In this document: piece after piece, positions 1-11,767 of the stretch
How the letters are laid out: each line of letters opens with the position of its first letter
Numbering within the stretch: position 1 is the stretch's first letter
Assembly (NCBI GenBank): GCA_947581825.1
Contig: CANPVP010000002.1
Span: 40,747-104,746 of the forward strand
Direction: 5' to 3'
Length of the DNA stretch: 64,000 bases
Source: an uncultured Clostridia bacterium
GTDB taxonomy: Bacteria; Bacillota; Clostridia; TANB77; CAG-508
Notes under the pieces: generated by a model
The model's database searches: none
Told to the model about the DNA's origin: nothing
What the model saw: the letters and a program-made list of their open reading frames with translations, nothing else
Position numbers and translations under genes: made by a program

Positions 1-344
1 TTACTGGTATAAACTTCTTTATCTTCCATTAATTGTTCTAATTCTTCAGATAAATTTTGCTCTAAAAATTCTTTCTTTGAACCACCAGAAACTGCAATAA
101 CAGCATCCTTGTCAGTTATACAAGCAATGTGTCCTGTAGTCTTTGATAAAGTTTCTGCATAACCTGTTGCAAATTCAGAAAGTTCTCCAATTGGAGAATA
201 TTTTTTTAGGATAACTTCACCTTCTCTATCTGTAAAGATCTCTAAAGGATCTCCTTCTTTTATACGAAGTGTTTTTCTAATTTCTTTTGGTATAACAATT
301 CTTCCTAGGTCATCTATTCTTCTTACTACGCCTGTTGCTTTCAT
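1..344 (-). CDS. spoVT: SpoVT/AbrB-family stage V sporulation transcriptional regulator (C-terminus cut by window edge)
   Basis: Reverse complement from the ATG at 344 reads MKATGVVRRIDDLGRIVIPKEIRKTLRIKEGDPLEIFTDREGEVILKKYSPIGELSEFA..., the SpoVT N-terminal swapped-hairpin AbrB domain; RBS (aggagg) upstream. Confidence 0.93.
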   Translation of the reverse strand, partial: MKATGVVRRIDDLGRIVIPKEIRKTLRIKEGDPLEIFTDREGEVILKKYSPIGELSEFATGYAETLSKTTGHIACITDKDAVIAVSGGSKKEFLEQNLSEELEQLMEDKEVYTS

Positions 345-424
345 GTTTTTCCTCCTTGTTTTTAGATTATATTTTTATTATTACAAATTAGGAAAAATTT
401 ATACAAAAAAATTCATATTTATTT

Positions 425-1652
425 TTATCTTAACAAATTAAACCATTTACTTAAAATATGTGTTGTCATATTCCAAAAAGAAAAACATTTAACATCGTTT
501 TTTGCAACCAGATTAATAGTATTTATAACTTCACCGTTAGAAATTAAACGGACTTCACCTAATTTTTGACCAGCAGAAATAGGAGCTTTTATATTATCTT
601 GTAAAATAATTTCTTGATTGATTTGAGTAAGTTTTTCTTTTTTTAAAAGTGCATAGCTTGATTTTTCAAGGCAAACTTCAACTTCAGAAGATAATCCTTT
701 ATTAACATGAATAGTTTGAACAACATCACCTTTTGTTCCAAAATCTTTATAAGTGTAATTATTAAATCCATAATCTAATAATTTTTGAGCTTCTGTAAAA
801 CGCTTTTGGGAAGTTGGACCTTTCATTATTACAGCAATAAGAGAAAAATTATCACGAGTAGCACTTGCTGATAAATTGAATAAAGCTAAACTAGTGGAGC
901 CAGTTTTTAAACCAGTACAACCAGAATAATTTCTAACTAATTTATTTGTATTTACAAGCTCTGATTTGCCATCTCTTAAAGAATCCATGTAAATAGTAGT
1001 ATAATTTTTTATAGTAGGATGTTTTAATAAAAGTTCTCTAGACATTAAAGCTATATCATAACTAGATGTGACATGACCATCTTCATCTAAGCCATGACAA
1101 TTCTTAAAACAAGTATCATTCATTCCAAGTTCTTTTGCTTTAGCATTCATCATATCTACAAAAGAATTAGTAGAACCACCTAAAAATTCAGCCATTGCTA
1201 CAGTACAGTCATTGGCAGAAACTACGCAAATTGCTTTTAACATTTCATGAACAGTTAAAGTTTCTGTTGTATCTAGCCATATTTGCGAACCACCCATAGA
1301 AGACGCTTCTTCACTACAAGGAATTTTTGTATCTAAACTAATTCTGCCTTCATCTAATGCTTCCATTGTTAATAAAATTGTCATTATTTTAGTAACACTA
1401 GCAGGGCGTAATTGTTGATGTGCGTTATGTTCGTAAAGTACTTGACCGACTATTTTGTTCAATTAAAATAGCACTTCCAGATTCTAAATTTAAAGAATTA
1501 GAGGTATCACTAGTAATTTGCAAACTAGTTTGAAGAGAGTCAGTAGTATTATTAGACCAAACATATACACTATCTGTGGCAGTGGAAACTATAGGAAGTA
1601 TTAAAATGATAAGAAGTAAGAATATAAAATATTTGTGTTTATAATTAAACAT
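425..1652 (-). pseudogene. D-alanyl-D-alanine carboxypeptidase (S11 family, DacF-like), split by a +1 frameshift near 1448
   Basis: ORF 1425..1652 (signal peptide, ends ...SGSAILIEQNS) and ORF 425..1462 (...GQVLYEHNAHQQLRPASVTKIMTILLTMEAL, SxxK motif) join into one S11 peptidase if one base is removed. Confidence 0.85.
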
Positions 1653-1798
1653 AGAAGACCTCCAAAACGATTAATTAGTAAATTTTATGCATACAGATAA
1701 ATAATATGAAAAATATTGCATAATCAAATATTTAATTATATAATAAAACAAGTTATAATAGATATAATGTACTATTTTATAGATGTGAAGGGGTTTAT

Positions 1799-3523
1799 AT
1801 GAAAAAGCGTATTCATAAATATTTAGAAGTTAGAGATTTAAAAGATATGTTGAAAAAAACAGGAGATTTATATGGCGAAAAAGTAGCTTTTAAGTTAAAA
1901 ACAAGTGAACCAGGAGTTATAAAAACGATAACTCATAAAGAATTTAGAGAAATGGTAAACCAGCTTGGAACAGCTTTAATTGATATGGGATTAAAAGATA
2001 AAAGAATAGCTGTTATGGGAGAAAACAGATATGAATGGGGGTTGGCATATCTATCTGTAATTACAGGAACTGGTTTGATTGTGCCTTTAGATAAAGCTCT
2101 AACAGAAATTGAATTAAGAGATTTAATAAAACGTAGTGAAGTAGAAGCTATCTTTTATTCAAAAAAATATGATGAAATAATAGATAATATTCAAAAAGAT
2201 AAAGTAGGAAAACTAACAAAATTCATATCAATGGATCTTGAAAAATCAAATGATAAAATATTATCAATGAAGGAATTAATAGAGAAAGGCAAGAAATTAC
2301 TAGAAAATGGAGATAATCGCTTTCTAGATGCGAAAATTAATCCTGATGAGATGGCAGAAATATTGTTTACTTCTGGAACAACTTCTCTTTCAAAAGCAGT
2401 AGCCTTATCACATACTAATATATGTACTAATATTATGGATATAGCGTCTGTAATAAAACTATATCCTAAAGATACAATGTTATCTATGTTACCAATACAT
2501 CATGCTTTTGAATGTACAGTAGGATTTTTATATCCAATGTATTCTGGATGTTCTGTAGCTTATTGTGAAGGAATAAGACATATTCTAGATAATATAAAAG
2601 AATATGAAATTTCAGCTATGATTTCAGTACCAGCATTATATGAAAATATATATAAAAACATAATGAAGAACATTGAGAAACAAGGAAAAACAAAAATAGT
2701 AAAAAGAGCTATTAAAATAAGTAAATTTCTATTGAAATTTAAAATAGATATTAGAAAAATTTTATTTAAAGAAATTCATCAAGCTTTAGGTGGAAAAGCA
2801 AGATTATTTGTAAATGGAGCTGCTGCTCTTGACCCTGAAGTTGAACAAGCTTTTACAGATTTAGGCTTTTTCATAACTCAAGGATATGGGCTTACAGAAA
2901 CTTCTCCAGTAATTTCTGCCGGAAATGATAAATATACAAGATCAGGTTCTGTTGGACCAGTATTTCCTAGTGTAGAACTAAAAATTGCAGAACCAAACGA
3001 GGAAGGTATAGGAGAAGTTGCTGTTAAAGGTCCTAGTGTAATGTTGGGATATTATCAAAATGAAGAAGCTAATAAAGAAGTATTTAAAGATGGTTGGTTT
3101 CATACTGGAGATTTAGGGTATTTAGACAAAGATGGTTTCCTATATCTAACAGGAAGAAAGAAAAATGTTATAGTACTAGGCAATGGAAAAAATGTTTATC
3201 CAGAAGAGTTAGAAAATCTAGTAAGTAAACTTGAAGAAGTAAAAGAAAATTTTGTGTTTGGAATGCCAGATAGAGATGGGGACTTAAAAGTTGCAATAAA
3301 AGTAGTATATAATAAAGAATATATTCAGGAAACATATGGAGATAAGAACGAAAAAGAAATAAGAGATTTAATATGGAATAAAATTAAAGATATTAATAAA
3401 ACAATGCCTAAATATAAATATATAAAAGAATTAATTGTTACAGACAAAGAATTAATAAAAACAAGTACAGCAAAAGTAAAAAGGCATGAGGAAATAGCAA
3501 ATATAATGAAAGAAAAAAAATAA
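1799..3523 (+). CDS. AMP-dependent synthetase/long-chain acyl-CoA ligase family protein
   Basis: ILFTSGTTSLSKAVALSH, GYGLTETSPVIS, GWFHTGDLGYLDKDGFLYLTGRKKNVIVLGNGKNVYPEE motifs. Confidence 0.92.
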   Translation: MKKRIHKYLEVRDLKDMLKKTGDLYGEKVAFKLKTSEPGVIKTITHKEFREMVNQLGTALIDMGLKDKRIAVMGENRYEWGLAYLSVITGTGLIVPLDKALTEIELRDLIKRSEVEAIFYSKKYDEIIDNIQKDKVGKLTKFISMDLEKSNDKILSMKELIEKGKKLLENGDNRFLDAKINPDEMAEILFTSGTTSLSKAVALSHTNICTNIMDIASVIKLYPKDTMLSMLPIHHAFECTVGFLYPMYSGCSVAYCEGIRHILDNIKEYEISAMISVPALYENIYKNIMKNIEKQGKTKIVKRAIKISKFLLKFKIDIRKILFKEIHQALGGKARLFVNGAAALDPEVEQAFTDLGFFITQGYGLTETSPVISAGNDKYTRSGSVGPVFPSVELKIAEPNEEGIGEVAVKGPSVMLGYYQNEEANKEVFKDGWFHTGDLGYLDKDGFLYLTGRKKNVIVLGNGKNVYPEELENLVSKLEEVKENFVFGMPDRDGDLKVAIKVVYNKEYIQETYGDKNEKEIRDLIWNKIKDINKTMPKYKYIKELIVTDKELIKTSTAKVKRHEEIANIMKEKK

Positions 3524-3676
3524 GAAAAATGTTGACTTATGTAGTTCAGATGTAATAAAATTGTTACAAAATCGAAATATATTTTTTTGCGTTTTCTATT
3601 GTCAAATCCTACGGATAGTTGTATAATTTGATATAGATAATACAAATGCACAGAGGATAAAGGAGGGTGGTTTACA

Positions 3677-4540
3677 ATGTCAAAGTACGGCATAGTAAAC
3701 ATTAAGATGGTTATAACAGAAGAAAAAATTTTATCAAATATAGATAAAATACAAAAATTAATTAATCCTAAAAGTAAAAAACAAATAATTCAATTAGATG
3801 AAGATGCATACTTCAAAGATTTAATTGAATCAGTTAAATTATATTTATTAGAATACCCAAAAAAGAAAAATTTTCCACCAAGTGTATATAAGGCTGCATA
3901 TGATTTAGTTGAATATGCAACTAGTCAATTCGAAGATAATACAAAACAAATAGAAAATTTAATTAGACAAAGAGAACAAAATATTGCATTAGCAGGCGAA
4001 TTAAAAGGTTTAGTAAAAACAGTTATAGAAAAACCGAAGGATTGGAAATCTAAGTTTAAAGTTGCTAATGGTAGTGGAACTTTCCAAGAAGATATAATGG
4101 GAGCTTTACTTATAATAGCAAAAAATAAAAACAAAGAAGATGAAAACTATAAAGATGCTAAAAAATTAGTTAAAGCTAGAATTGCAAATTTGGAATCTAA
4201 TTTACATATAGAAATAGATATGGAAAGAATAGAGGATAGATCTAAGGCGTTAAGCTATATAGGTATAGAAGTTGCAGAAGCACTAAAAGGCATTCCAACA
4301 CCACAAGGATTACAACAAACAGATCTTGTAGCAACAGAAGCTAAAGGCGTAGTAGGAGTAGAAAATTCTGAAAATGTTGGAGCAGATGCAGAATACTATG
4401 ATGAAACAAGAGTAGAGGTAAAACCATCATTATGGCAAAGAATTAAAAATACAAAAATAGTAAGAATATTTGGAGCTTTAATGAGAATTAGAATAAGAGT
4501 TGACATACCAGCTTTAAGTGATGGATCAAACAATCAATAA
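3677..4540 (+). CDS. hypothetical protein (no family recognised)
   Basis: Long ORF preceded by aaaggagg; start could also be the internal ATG at 3710. Followed by hairpin AAAGGATAGAAAA/TTTTCTATCCTTT. Confidence 0.7.
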   Translation: MSKYGIVNIKMVITEEKILSNIDKIQKLINPKSKKQIIQLDEDAYFKDLIESVKLYLLEYPKKKNFPPSVYKAAYDLVEYATSQFEDNTKQIENLIRQREQNIALAGELKGLVKTVIEKPKDWKSKFKVANGSGTFQEDIMGALLIIAKNKNKEDENYKDAKKLVKARIANLESNLHIEIDMERIEDRSKALSYIGIEVAEALKGIPTPQGLQQTDLVATEAKGVVGVENSENVGADAEYYDETRVEVKPSLWQRIKNTKIVRIFGALMRIRIRVDIPALSDGSNNQ

Positions 4541-4648
4541 TATATATTATTAAAGGATAGAAAATTATGTTTTCTATCCTTTGAAATTTGAACTAAATAG
4601 ATTAAGAAAACAAAAATAAGTCATTTTTATAAAAATAACTATAAAGTA

Positions 4649-4677
4649 TTGAAAAAATATATTTTAGATGATAAAAT
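4649..4677 (+). promoter_or_regulatory. predicted sigma-A promoter of pyrG (TTGAAA-17-TAAAAT)
   Basis: TTGAAA at 4649-4654, 17-nt spacer, TAAAAT at 4672-4677. Confidence 0.7.
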
Positions 4678-4684
4678 TACAATA

Positions 4685-4737
4685 GATTTAAAAAAAACCG
4701 CATTTTTGCAAGGTGTTTTTTAAATCGTTTTTTTATT
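4685..4737 (+). terminator. pyrG leader attenuator (intrinsic terminator hairpin ahead of pyrG)
   Basis: GATTTAAAAAAAACC (4685-4699) pairs with GGTGTTTTTTAAATC (4712-4726), one A/G mismatch, followed by a T-rich tract. Confidence 0.75.
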
Positions 4738-4766
4738 TTAGAAGATATCTACAAAATTATGGTTAA

Positions 4767-6374
<1,608 letters not shown>

Positions 6375-6473
6375 AAAAATAAACTTAAAAAAACTTGCTA
6401 TTTTAAACTTTCTGGTGTATGATATTGTATATAAATTTGTTCTATGGAATAATAGAAAGGAGCATATAATGCA

Positions 6474-6875
6474 ATGAAAAAAGTAGCAATAGTTTTTTTT
6501 GTAATAATGTGTATTTTTGCTTGCTTTACAGTAAATGCTAGTTCTGCAACAGTAACAGAAGACGAGACAACTAGTGAACTCATACAAATAAAAGAAAAAG
6601 GTGCACAAGAATTAGATGATTATATAAAGGATTATGATAATAATGAAAGTTATGGATGGACAGCTTTTATTTTGGCTAAAGTAAGATTTTTTAGTATACC
6701 ATGTTGCTTTATCGGAATTGCAGTAGGTGCAATTTATCAATATGTAATTGGTATAAGAAAAATAGATGTAAGAGATAGAGGTTTTCTATTAATAATATCT
6801 TTTGTTACAATATTTGTAATTTGTCAAGTCTTACCACTTGTATATGCTATAGTGGTAAAGGGGTTCGCATCTTAG
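6474..6875 (+). CDS. small membrane protein with signal peptide and two predicted TM helices
   Basis: Hydrophobic N-terminus MKKVAIVFFVIMCIFACFTVNASSA and two C-terminal hydrophobic stretches; RBS gaaaggag. Confidence 0.7.
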   Translation: MKKVAIVFFVIMCIFACFTVNASSATVTEDETTSELIQIKEKGAQELDDYIKDYDNNESYGWTAFILAKVRFFSIPCCFIGIAVGAIYQYVIGIRKIDVRDRGFLLIISFVTIFVICQVLPLVYAIVVKGFAS

Positions 6876-6934
6876 ATTATAAATTTGAACAAATGAAAAG
6901 AAAACGACTATATTAGAGTTGGGGGAGTTAACAA

Positions 6935-9883
6935 ATGAAAGTTTTATTTGCAGTTAGTGATGATAAAATATCAGAAGAGATAGTAAACGAATATAAAAAG
7001 AAGAACAAAGAGATAATAACATACAAAAATGTATACTATTTTAATGCAATATTAAAAGAGATTGAGAGAGATCAAACATATGACAGAATAGTCATTAGTG
7101 AGGAATTAGAACCATTTACTAATAATAATTATGAAGCAATTGATAAATTTATGTTTGAGAAGTTAGACAATATTAGTGATGAAATGACCAGAAATACATC
7201 AATAGTATTAATTTGTATAGATAGAAGAAATAAAGGAGATTCACTTTTGTCTAAACTTTTTGGAATAGGACTGTATAATGCTCTACTAGGAAATGACAGA
7301 AATATACCAGAAGTTTGTAAATTATTAAGAATGCCACGTTCAAAAAAGGAAGCTAAAATATATTATGGATTAGAAACAGACGAAATAGAATATAAAAAAG
7401 AAGATGAAAATAGTGTATCTGAAAATGAAATTCAAAATATATTAGCTTTTTACAAAAGAAAAGAAGATCAACAAGACAGATATGCAGAGTTTTTTGATAA
7501 TATCGCTGCTCAATATAATGATACACAATTACGACTTATTATAAAATATTTACCACTAAATGTTAAAGCAATCTTAGAAACGGATTCTGAAAAATACCAA
7601 TCTATTATGACTTTTTCAGAGAGTGCTTACCAAAAACAGAAAAACATAAATGAAGGAAAAAAGAAAAATTCTTTAAAAATGGGATTTATAGATAATAAAG
7701 ATGGAAAAAAGAAGTTGTCAAGCCCAGTAATAGTACCTTCAGCAATAAAAAAAGATGCTGTAAAAAAATTAGGTAGAAATAAACCAATTAATATAGAAGA
7801 TGAAGAAGAAACTATTAATGAAGAAAATGAGATTAAGACAGATGAAATAGAAAATAAACCTGTTACAAAAACGATAAAAAAAGTAAACGAAGAAGAGAAC
7901 AAAAAAATTCAACAAATGACAAGCAGAAAAATAAAAGCAGAAAAATCATTAGCAGAAAAAAATGTTAAAAAGAAAAATATTGAAGAAAAAGTTAACGATA
8001 ATGTTGAACCAACTAAAAAGAAAAGAGGAAGACCTAAGAAAAAAGTTGAAGCAGAAGTTGAGCAAGAAGTTAAACCTAAAAGAGGAAGAGGAAGACCTAA
8101 GAAAAATGCTAATGTGGAAGCAGATTTAGAAAATGAAGAAATTGAAGAAGACGATATATTAAAAGTTGTGGAAGATGATGATGAACTTATAAATGCAATC
8201 AAAAAACCACAAATAGAAGATGAAGAACTATTAGATTTAGATGGGGAAGAAGATGAAGATGATTTCCTAGATTTAGAGGAAGAAGAAAACGAAGAAGATG
8301 ATGACTTACTAGATTTAGATGATGAAGAAGAAAACGAAGAAGATGATGACTTACTAGATTTAGATGAAGAAGAAGAAAACGAAGAAGAAGATGATGACTT
8401 ACTAGATTTAGATGATGAAGAAGAAAACGAAGAAGATGATGATGACTTACTAGATTTAGATGAAGAAGAAAACGAAGAAGATGATGACTTACTAGATTTA
8501 GATGAAGAAGAAAACGAAGAAGAAGAAAACGAAGAAGAAGATGATGACTTACTAGATTTAGATGAGGAAGAAAACGAAGAAGAAGATGATGACTTACTAG
8601 ATTTAGATGAGGAAGAAAACGAAGAAGATGATGACTTACTAGATTTAGATGAAGAAGAAAACGAAGAAGATGATGACTTACTAGATTTAGATGAGGAAGA
8701 AAACAAAGAAGAAGATGATGACTTACTAGATTTAGATGAGGAAGAAAACAAAGAAGAAGAAGATGACTTACTAGATTTAGATGAGGAAGAAAACGAAGAA
8801 GAAGATGATGACTTACTAGATTTAGATGAGGAAGAAAACGAAGAAGATGATGATGACTTACTAGATTTAGCTAAAGAAGAAAACGAAGAAGATAATGACA
8901 TTTTTGATAATAGTAAAAATAAATTAATAGAAAAAAGCAATGATAAAACAAGAAATATTGTTATACAAAAAAATAATTCTAGAGAGATAAGTGTAGATGA
9001 AATCGATTTTTCTAATTTACTTACTCCAGATAAAAAACTAGCAGCATTTATAGGAACATCTAAAAATGGAACATCATTTTTAGTAAATAATATAGCTATG
9101 ATTCTTGCAGATATGGGAATTAAAACATCTATTTTAGACTTAACAAAAAATAAAAATTCATACTATATATTCACAAAAAATGAAGAAGATTTGAGAAAAG
9201 TAGCATATTCGTCTTTTGATAATTTAAAAAATGGAATAGCACAAGGAATAAGTGTAAATAGAAACTTAAGTGTGTATACAGCTTTACCAGGAACAAATAA
9301 TGATATAACAGATGTTAGTGCAATACTACCAACACTAATAAGAAGTTGTAGTGTAGTGTTGCTAGACTGTGATTTTGATACACCAATTAGTTATTTTGCA
9401 GCTGCCCAAGAGATATATTTGGTGCAAAGTATGGATATATTAACAATACAACCTTTAACATATTTCCTAAAAGAGTTAAAGAGTGTAGGAATAGATTTAG
9501 ACAAAAAGGCGAGAGTAATAATAAATAAAGAGCAAAAAGTAAAAAATTTAAGTAAAAATGCAATTATAGGAGGTTTATCTTCTTATAATGATCCAGCAAT
9601 GTCTTATATGACTAAATTATTTGATAAAGATAAGATAATAAATTATTCTTTACCTTTAGATGTAACAACAGGGGCAAAGTACTTAGAAACATTAGTAACT
9701 TGCGAACTTTCACTTTCTGGATATACAAAAAGTTTTATAGAAGAATTAAGAAGAATTGCAATGGCAATATATTCATCTAAAAAAGGAGCACGTCCAGGAA
9801 AAATGGGAAGTATATATGATACAAATAGTAAATTTTCAAATAATATGAATTCTACACTAGATGAAATGAAAAGAAAATATTAA
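6935..9883 (+). CDS. mosaic protein: N-terminal receiver-like region, AT-hook-like motifs, acidic LLDLDEEENEE repeats, C-terminal CpaE/MinD-like domain with degraded P-loop
   Basis: KKRGRPKKK and KRGRGRPKK motifs; about 14 LLDL(D)EEENEE repeats; C-terminal LAAFIGTSKNGTSFLVNNIAMILADMGIKTSILDLTK...SCSVVLLDCDFDTP resembles CpaE/MinD folds. Confidence 0.8.
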   Translation: MKVLFAVSDDKISEEIVNEYKKKNKEIITYKNVYYFNAILKEIERDQTYDRIVISEELEPFTNNNYEAIDKFMFEKLDNISDEMTRNTSIVLICIDRRNKGDSLLSKLFGIGLYNALLGNDRNIPEVCKLLRMPRSKKEAKIYYGLETDEIEYKKEDENSVSENEIQNILAFYKRKEDQQDRYAEFFDNIAAQYNDTQLRLIIKYLPLNVKAILETDSEKYQSIMTFSESAYQKQKNINEGKKKNSLKMGFIDNKDGKKKLSSPVIVPSAIKKDAVKKLGRNKPINIEDEEETINEENEIKTDEIENKPVTKTIKKVNEEENKKIQQMTSRKIKAEKSLAEKNVKKKNIEEKVNDNVEPTKKKRGRPKKKVEAEVEQEVKPKRGRGRPKKNANVEADLENEEIEEDDILKVVEDDDELINAIKKPQIEDEELLDLDGEEDEDDFLDLEEEENEEDDDLLDLDDEEENEEDDDLLDLDEEEENEEEDDDLLDLDDEEENEEDDDDLLDLDEEENEEDDDLLDLDEEENEEEENEEEDDDLLDLDEEENEEEDDDLLDLDEEENEEDDDLLDLDEEENEEDDDLLDLDEEENKEEDDDLLDLDEEENKEEEDDLLDLDEEENEEEDDDLLDLDEEENEEDDDDLLDLAKEENEEDNDIFDNSKNKLIEKSNDKTRNIVIQKNNSREISVDEIDFSNLLTPDKKLAAFIGTSKNGTSFLVNNIAMILADMGIKTSILDLTKNKNSYYIFTKNEEDLRKVAYSSFDNLKNGIAQGISVNRNLSVYTALPGTNNDITDVSAILPTLIRSCSVVLLDCDFDTPISYFAAAQEIYLVQSMDILTIQPLTYFLKELKSVGIDLDKKARVIINKEQKVKNLSKNAIIGGLSSYNDPAMSYMTKLFDKDKIINYSLPLDVTTGAKYLETLVTCELSLSGYTKSFIEELRRIAMAIYSSKKGARPGKMGSIYDTNSKFSNNMNSTLDEMKRKY
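8228..8896 (+). repeat. tandem in-frame codon repeat (about 39-45 bp units) encoding (D)DDLLDLDEEENEE
   Basis: Recurring gatgatgacttactagatttagatgaagaagaaaacgaagaa. Confidence 0.95.
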
Positions 9884-9909
9884 AGATCAACTGATTGGGG
9901 TGAAATAAC

Positions 9910-11019
9910 GTGACAAATATATTGATGTTATTATTCGTAGTAGTATTAGTATTAGTAGTAGTAGCTTTAGTAATATATAATATGTGGATTAATAAGAAAC
10001 TAAAAGATTTTAGAAATTTAAATGATAAAATAACAGGGTTAAATGTTTTACAAGATTTTATGAGTACTATTAGCGAATATTCAACAGTAGATGATAAGAT
10101 TCAAAAAATAAATGATATATTAATAGAAAATTATGATATAAAGTATTCGACAATAGTTGTATTTAATGGAACTGAATATACAGTTAAAGCATCCAATGTA
10201 GAACAAAAACACTGGGAGACTTTAAAAAATCTACATGAAGAAGAGATTTTTGCAGATAGTATATCAACTGCAATGCCTAAATATGTTACCGTAAATAATG
10301 AAGGCGAACGCTTGCCATATCAAAAAATGGAATTTGGAAGAGCAAAGTCAGCAATATTTTTTCCATTGTATATAGATAATGTTTATATTGGATATTGGAT
10401 TATCGAAAGTGGAATAATATCTGCTTTCGATGATATGGATACAACTATATTAGAAGTAGTAAAGGATAATATTATATCAGTATTAAAAACAGTTGAATAT
10501 CAAAACGTTATAGAAAATATAGTTAGAGTTGATAAATTTTCAAATTTATATACTGCAGAATATCTATATGGAAAAGGTAAAGAAATAATTGATAAATATA
10601 TAACTTCAACAGTTGCAATGTTTAATATTATAAATATTGAAGAAATTAACGATAAGTATGGAAGAAAAATAGGAAATGAAATTATAAGCAAAATTAGTGA
10701 GAAAGTAAAAGAAAATATATCTTCACAATATATTTTTGTAAGATATATGGGACCAAAATTTGTAATAGTATTTTCTGGAATTGATTTAGACGGAGTAGTT
10801 GCATTTATTGATGAATTAAAAGAACAAGTAGAAAAAGAAGCTATAAAGCATGAAGTAAAACGAAAAGATGGAAAAAGTAGAGTAATAAATATAAAACCTA
10901 AATTAAATTTTGCAGTTACTACATACTATAAAGGTACAGCCTTAGAGAATGTTACTAAAAAATTAGAGGAATACTTAGATTCAGCTGATGCTAATGAGAG
11001 TGACATAAATAATATATAA
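9910..11019 (+). CDS. membrane-anchored GAF-like plus degenerate GGDEF-like domain protein
   Basis: N-terminal TM helix; GAF-like middle; C-terminal GGDEF-type architecture where the active site reads YMGPKFVIVF. GTG start. Confidence 0.65.
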   Translation: MTNILMLLFVVVLVLVVVALVIYNMWINKKLKDFRNLNDKITGLNVLQDFMSTISEYSTVDDKIQKINDILIENYDIKYSTIVVFNGTEYTVKASNVEQKHWETLKNLHEEEIFADSISTAMPKYVTVNNEGERLPYQKMEFGRAKSAIFFPLYIDNVYIGYWIIESGIISAFDDMDTTILEVVKDNIISVLKTVEYQNVIENIVRVDKFSNLYTAEYLYGKGKEIIDKYITSTVAMFNIINIEEINDKYGRKIGNEIISKISEKVKENISSQYIFVRYMGPKFVIVFSGIDLDGVVAFIDELKEQVEKEAIKHEVKRKDGKSRVINIKPKLNFAVTTYYKGTALENVTKKLEEYLDSADANESDINNI

Positions 11020-11033
11020 AGGGGTGATTAGCA

Positions 11034-11288
11034 ATGGACATGGATAAAACTATGAATTTTAGAGTTGAGCATGATAAAAATATAAAGGCAAGAGAAATAT
11101 TAAAAAAAGTCTATCAAGCTTTAGTAGAAAAAGGATATAACCCAATAAATCAAATTGTAGGATATATATTATCTGGAGATCCAACGTATATAACAAGTCA
11201 TAATGATGCAAGAAATCTAATAAGGCAAATAGAAAGAGATGAATTGTTAGAAAAAATGGTAAAAAATTATATAGGATTAGATGATTAA
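11034..11288 (+). CDS. ireB: IreB family regulatory phosphoprotein (DUF965)
   Basis: [78 protein letters not shown]. Confidence 0.95.
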   Translation: MDMDKTMNFRVEHDKNIKAREILKKVYQALVEKGYNPINQIVGYILSGDPTYITSHNDARNLIRQIERDELLEKMVKNYIGLDD

Positions 11289-11706
11289 TATGAGAATATT
11301 AGCAATTGATTATGGTGATAGTAGAGTTGGTATTGCTATAACAGACCCTTTAAATATAACTGCACAAGGATTAGAAACAATACATTCAAATGGAAACGAT
11401 AAAGTGGTTTTAAAAAGACTAGAAGAAATTTTTTCTAAATATGAAATAGATACGATTGTTATTGGAAATCCTGTAAATATGGATGGTACAGAATCTACCA
11501 GAGTAGAAATTACAAATAAATTTATTGAAAAATTAAAATGTAAATTTGGAAAAATAAAAATTTATAAAATAGATGAAAGATTAACAACAGTTGCGGCACA
11601 TAAGACAATGAATTTCTTAGATGTGAATAAGCATAAGAAAAGAGGAATAGTAGATACAATTTCTGCACAATATATATTAGAAATGTATTTAAATCGTCCC
11701 CAATAG
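11281..11706 (+). CDS. ruvX: Holliday junction resolvase RuvX/YqgF
   Basis: [31 protein letters not shown]...[13 protein letters not shown]...[15 protein letters not shown]. Start probably ATG 11290. Confidence 0.96.
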   Translation: MINMRILAIDYGDSRVGIAITDPLNITAQGLETIHSNGNDKVVLKRLEEIFSKYEIDTIVIGNPVNMDGTESTRVEITNKFIEKLKCKFGKIKIYKIDERLTTVAAHKTMNFLDVNKHKKRGIVDTISAQYILEMYLNRPQ

Positions 11707-11767
11707 AAAGATTTTAAAATTGTAAATGTTACAATTAACTATAAAAATTTGAAAGGAGCAAATAAAA

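Noticed and set aside
7909-8940. 343-aa minus-strand ORF rich in SSSKSSKSSSS
   Set aside because: Shadow of the acidic repeat (Asp/Glu/Leu codons read antisense give Ser/Lys); no RBS, and the plus-strand ORF is clearly coding.
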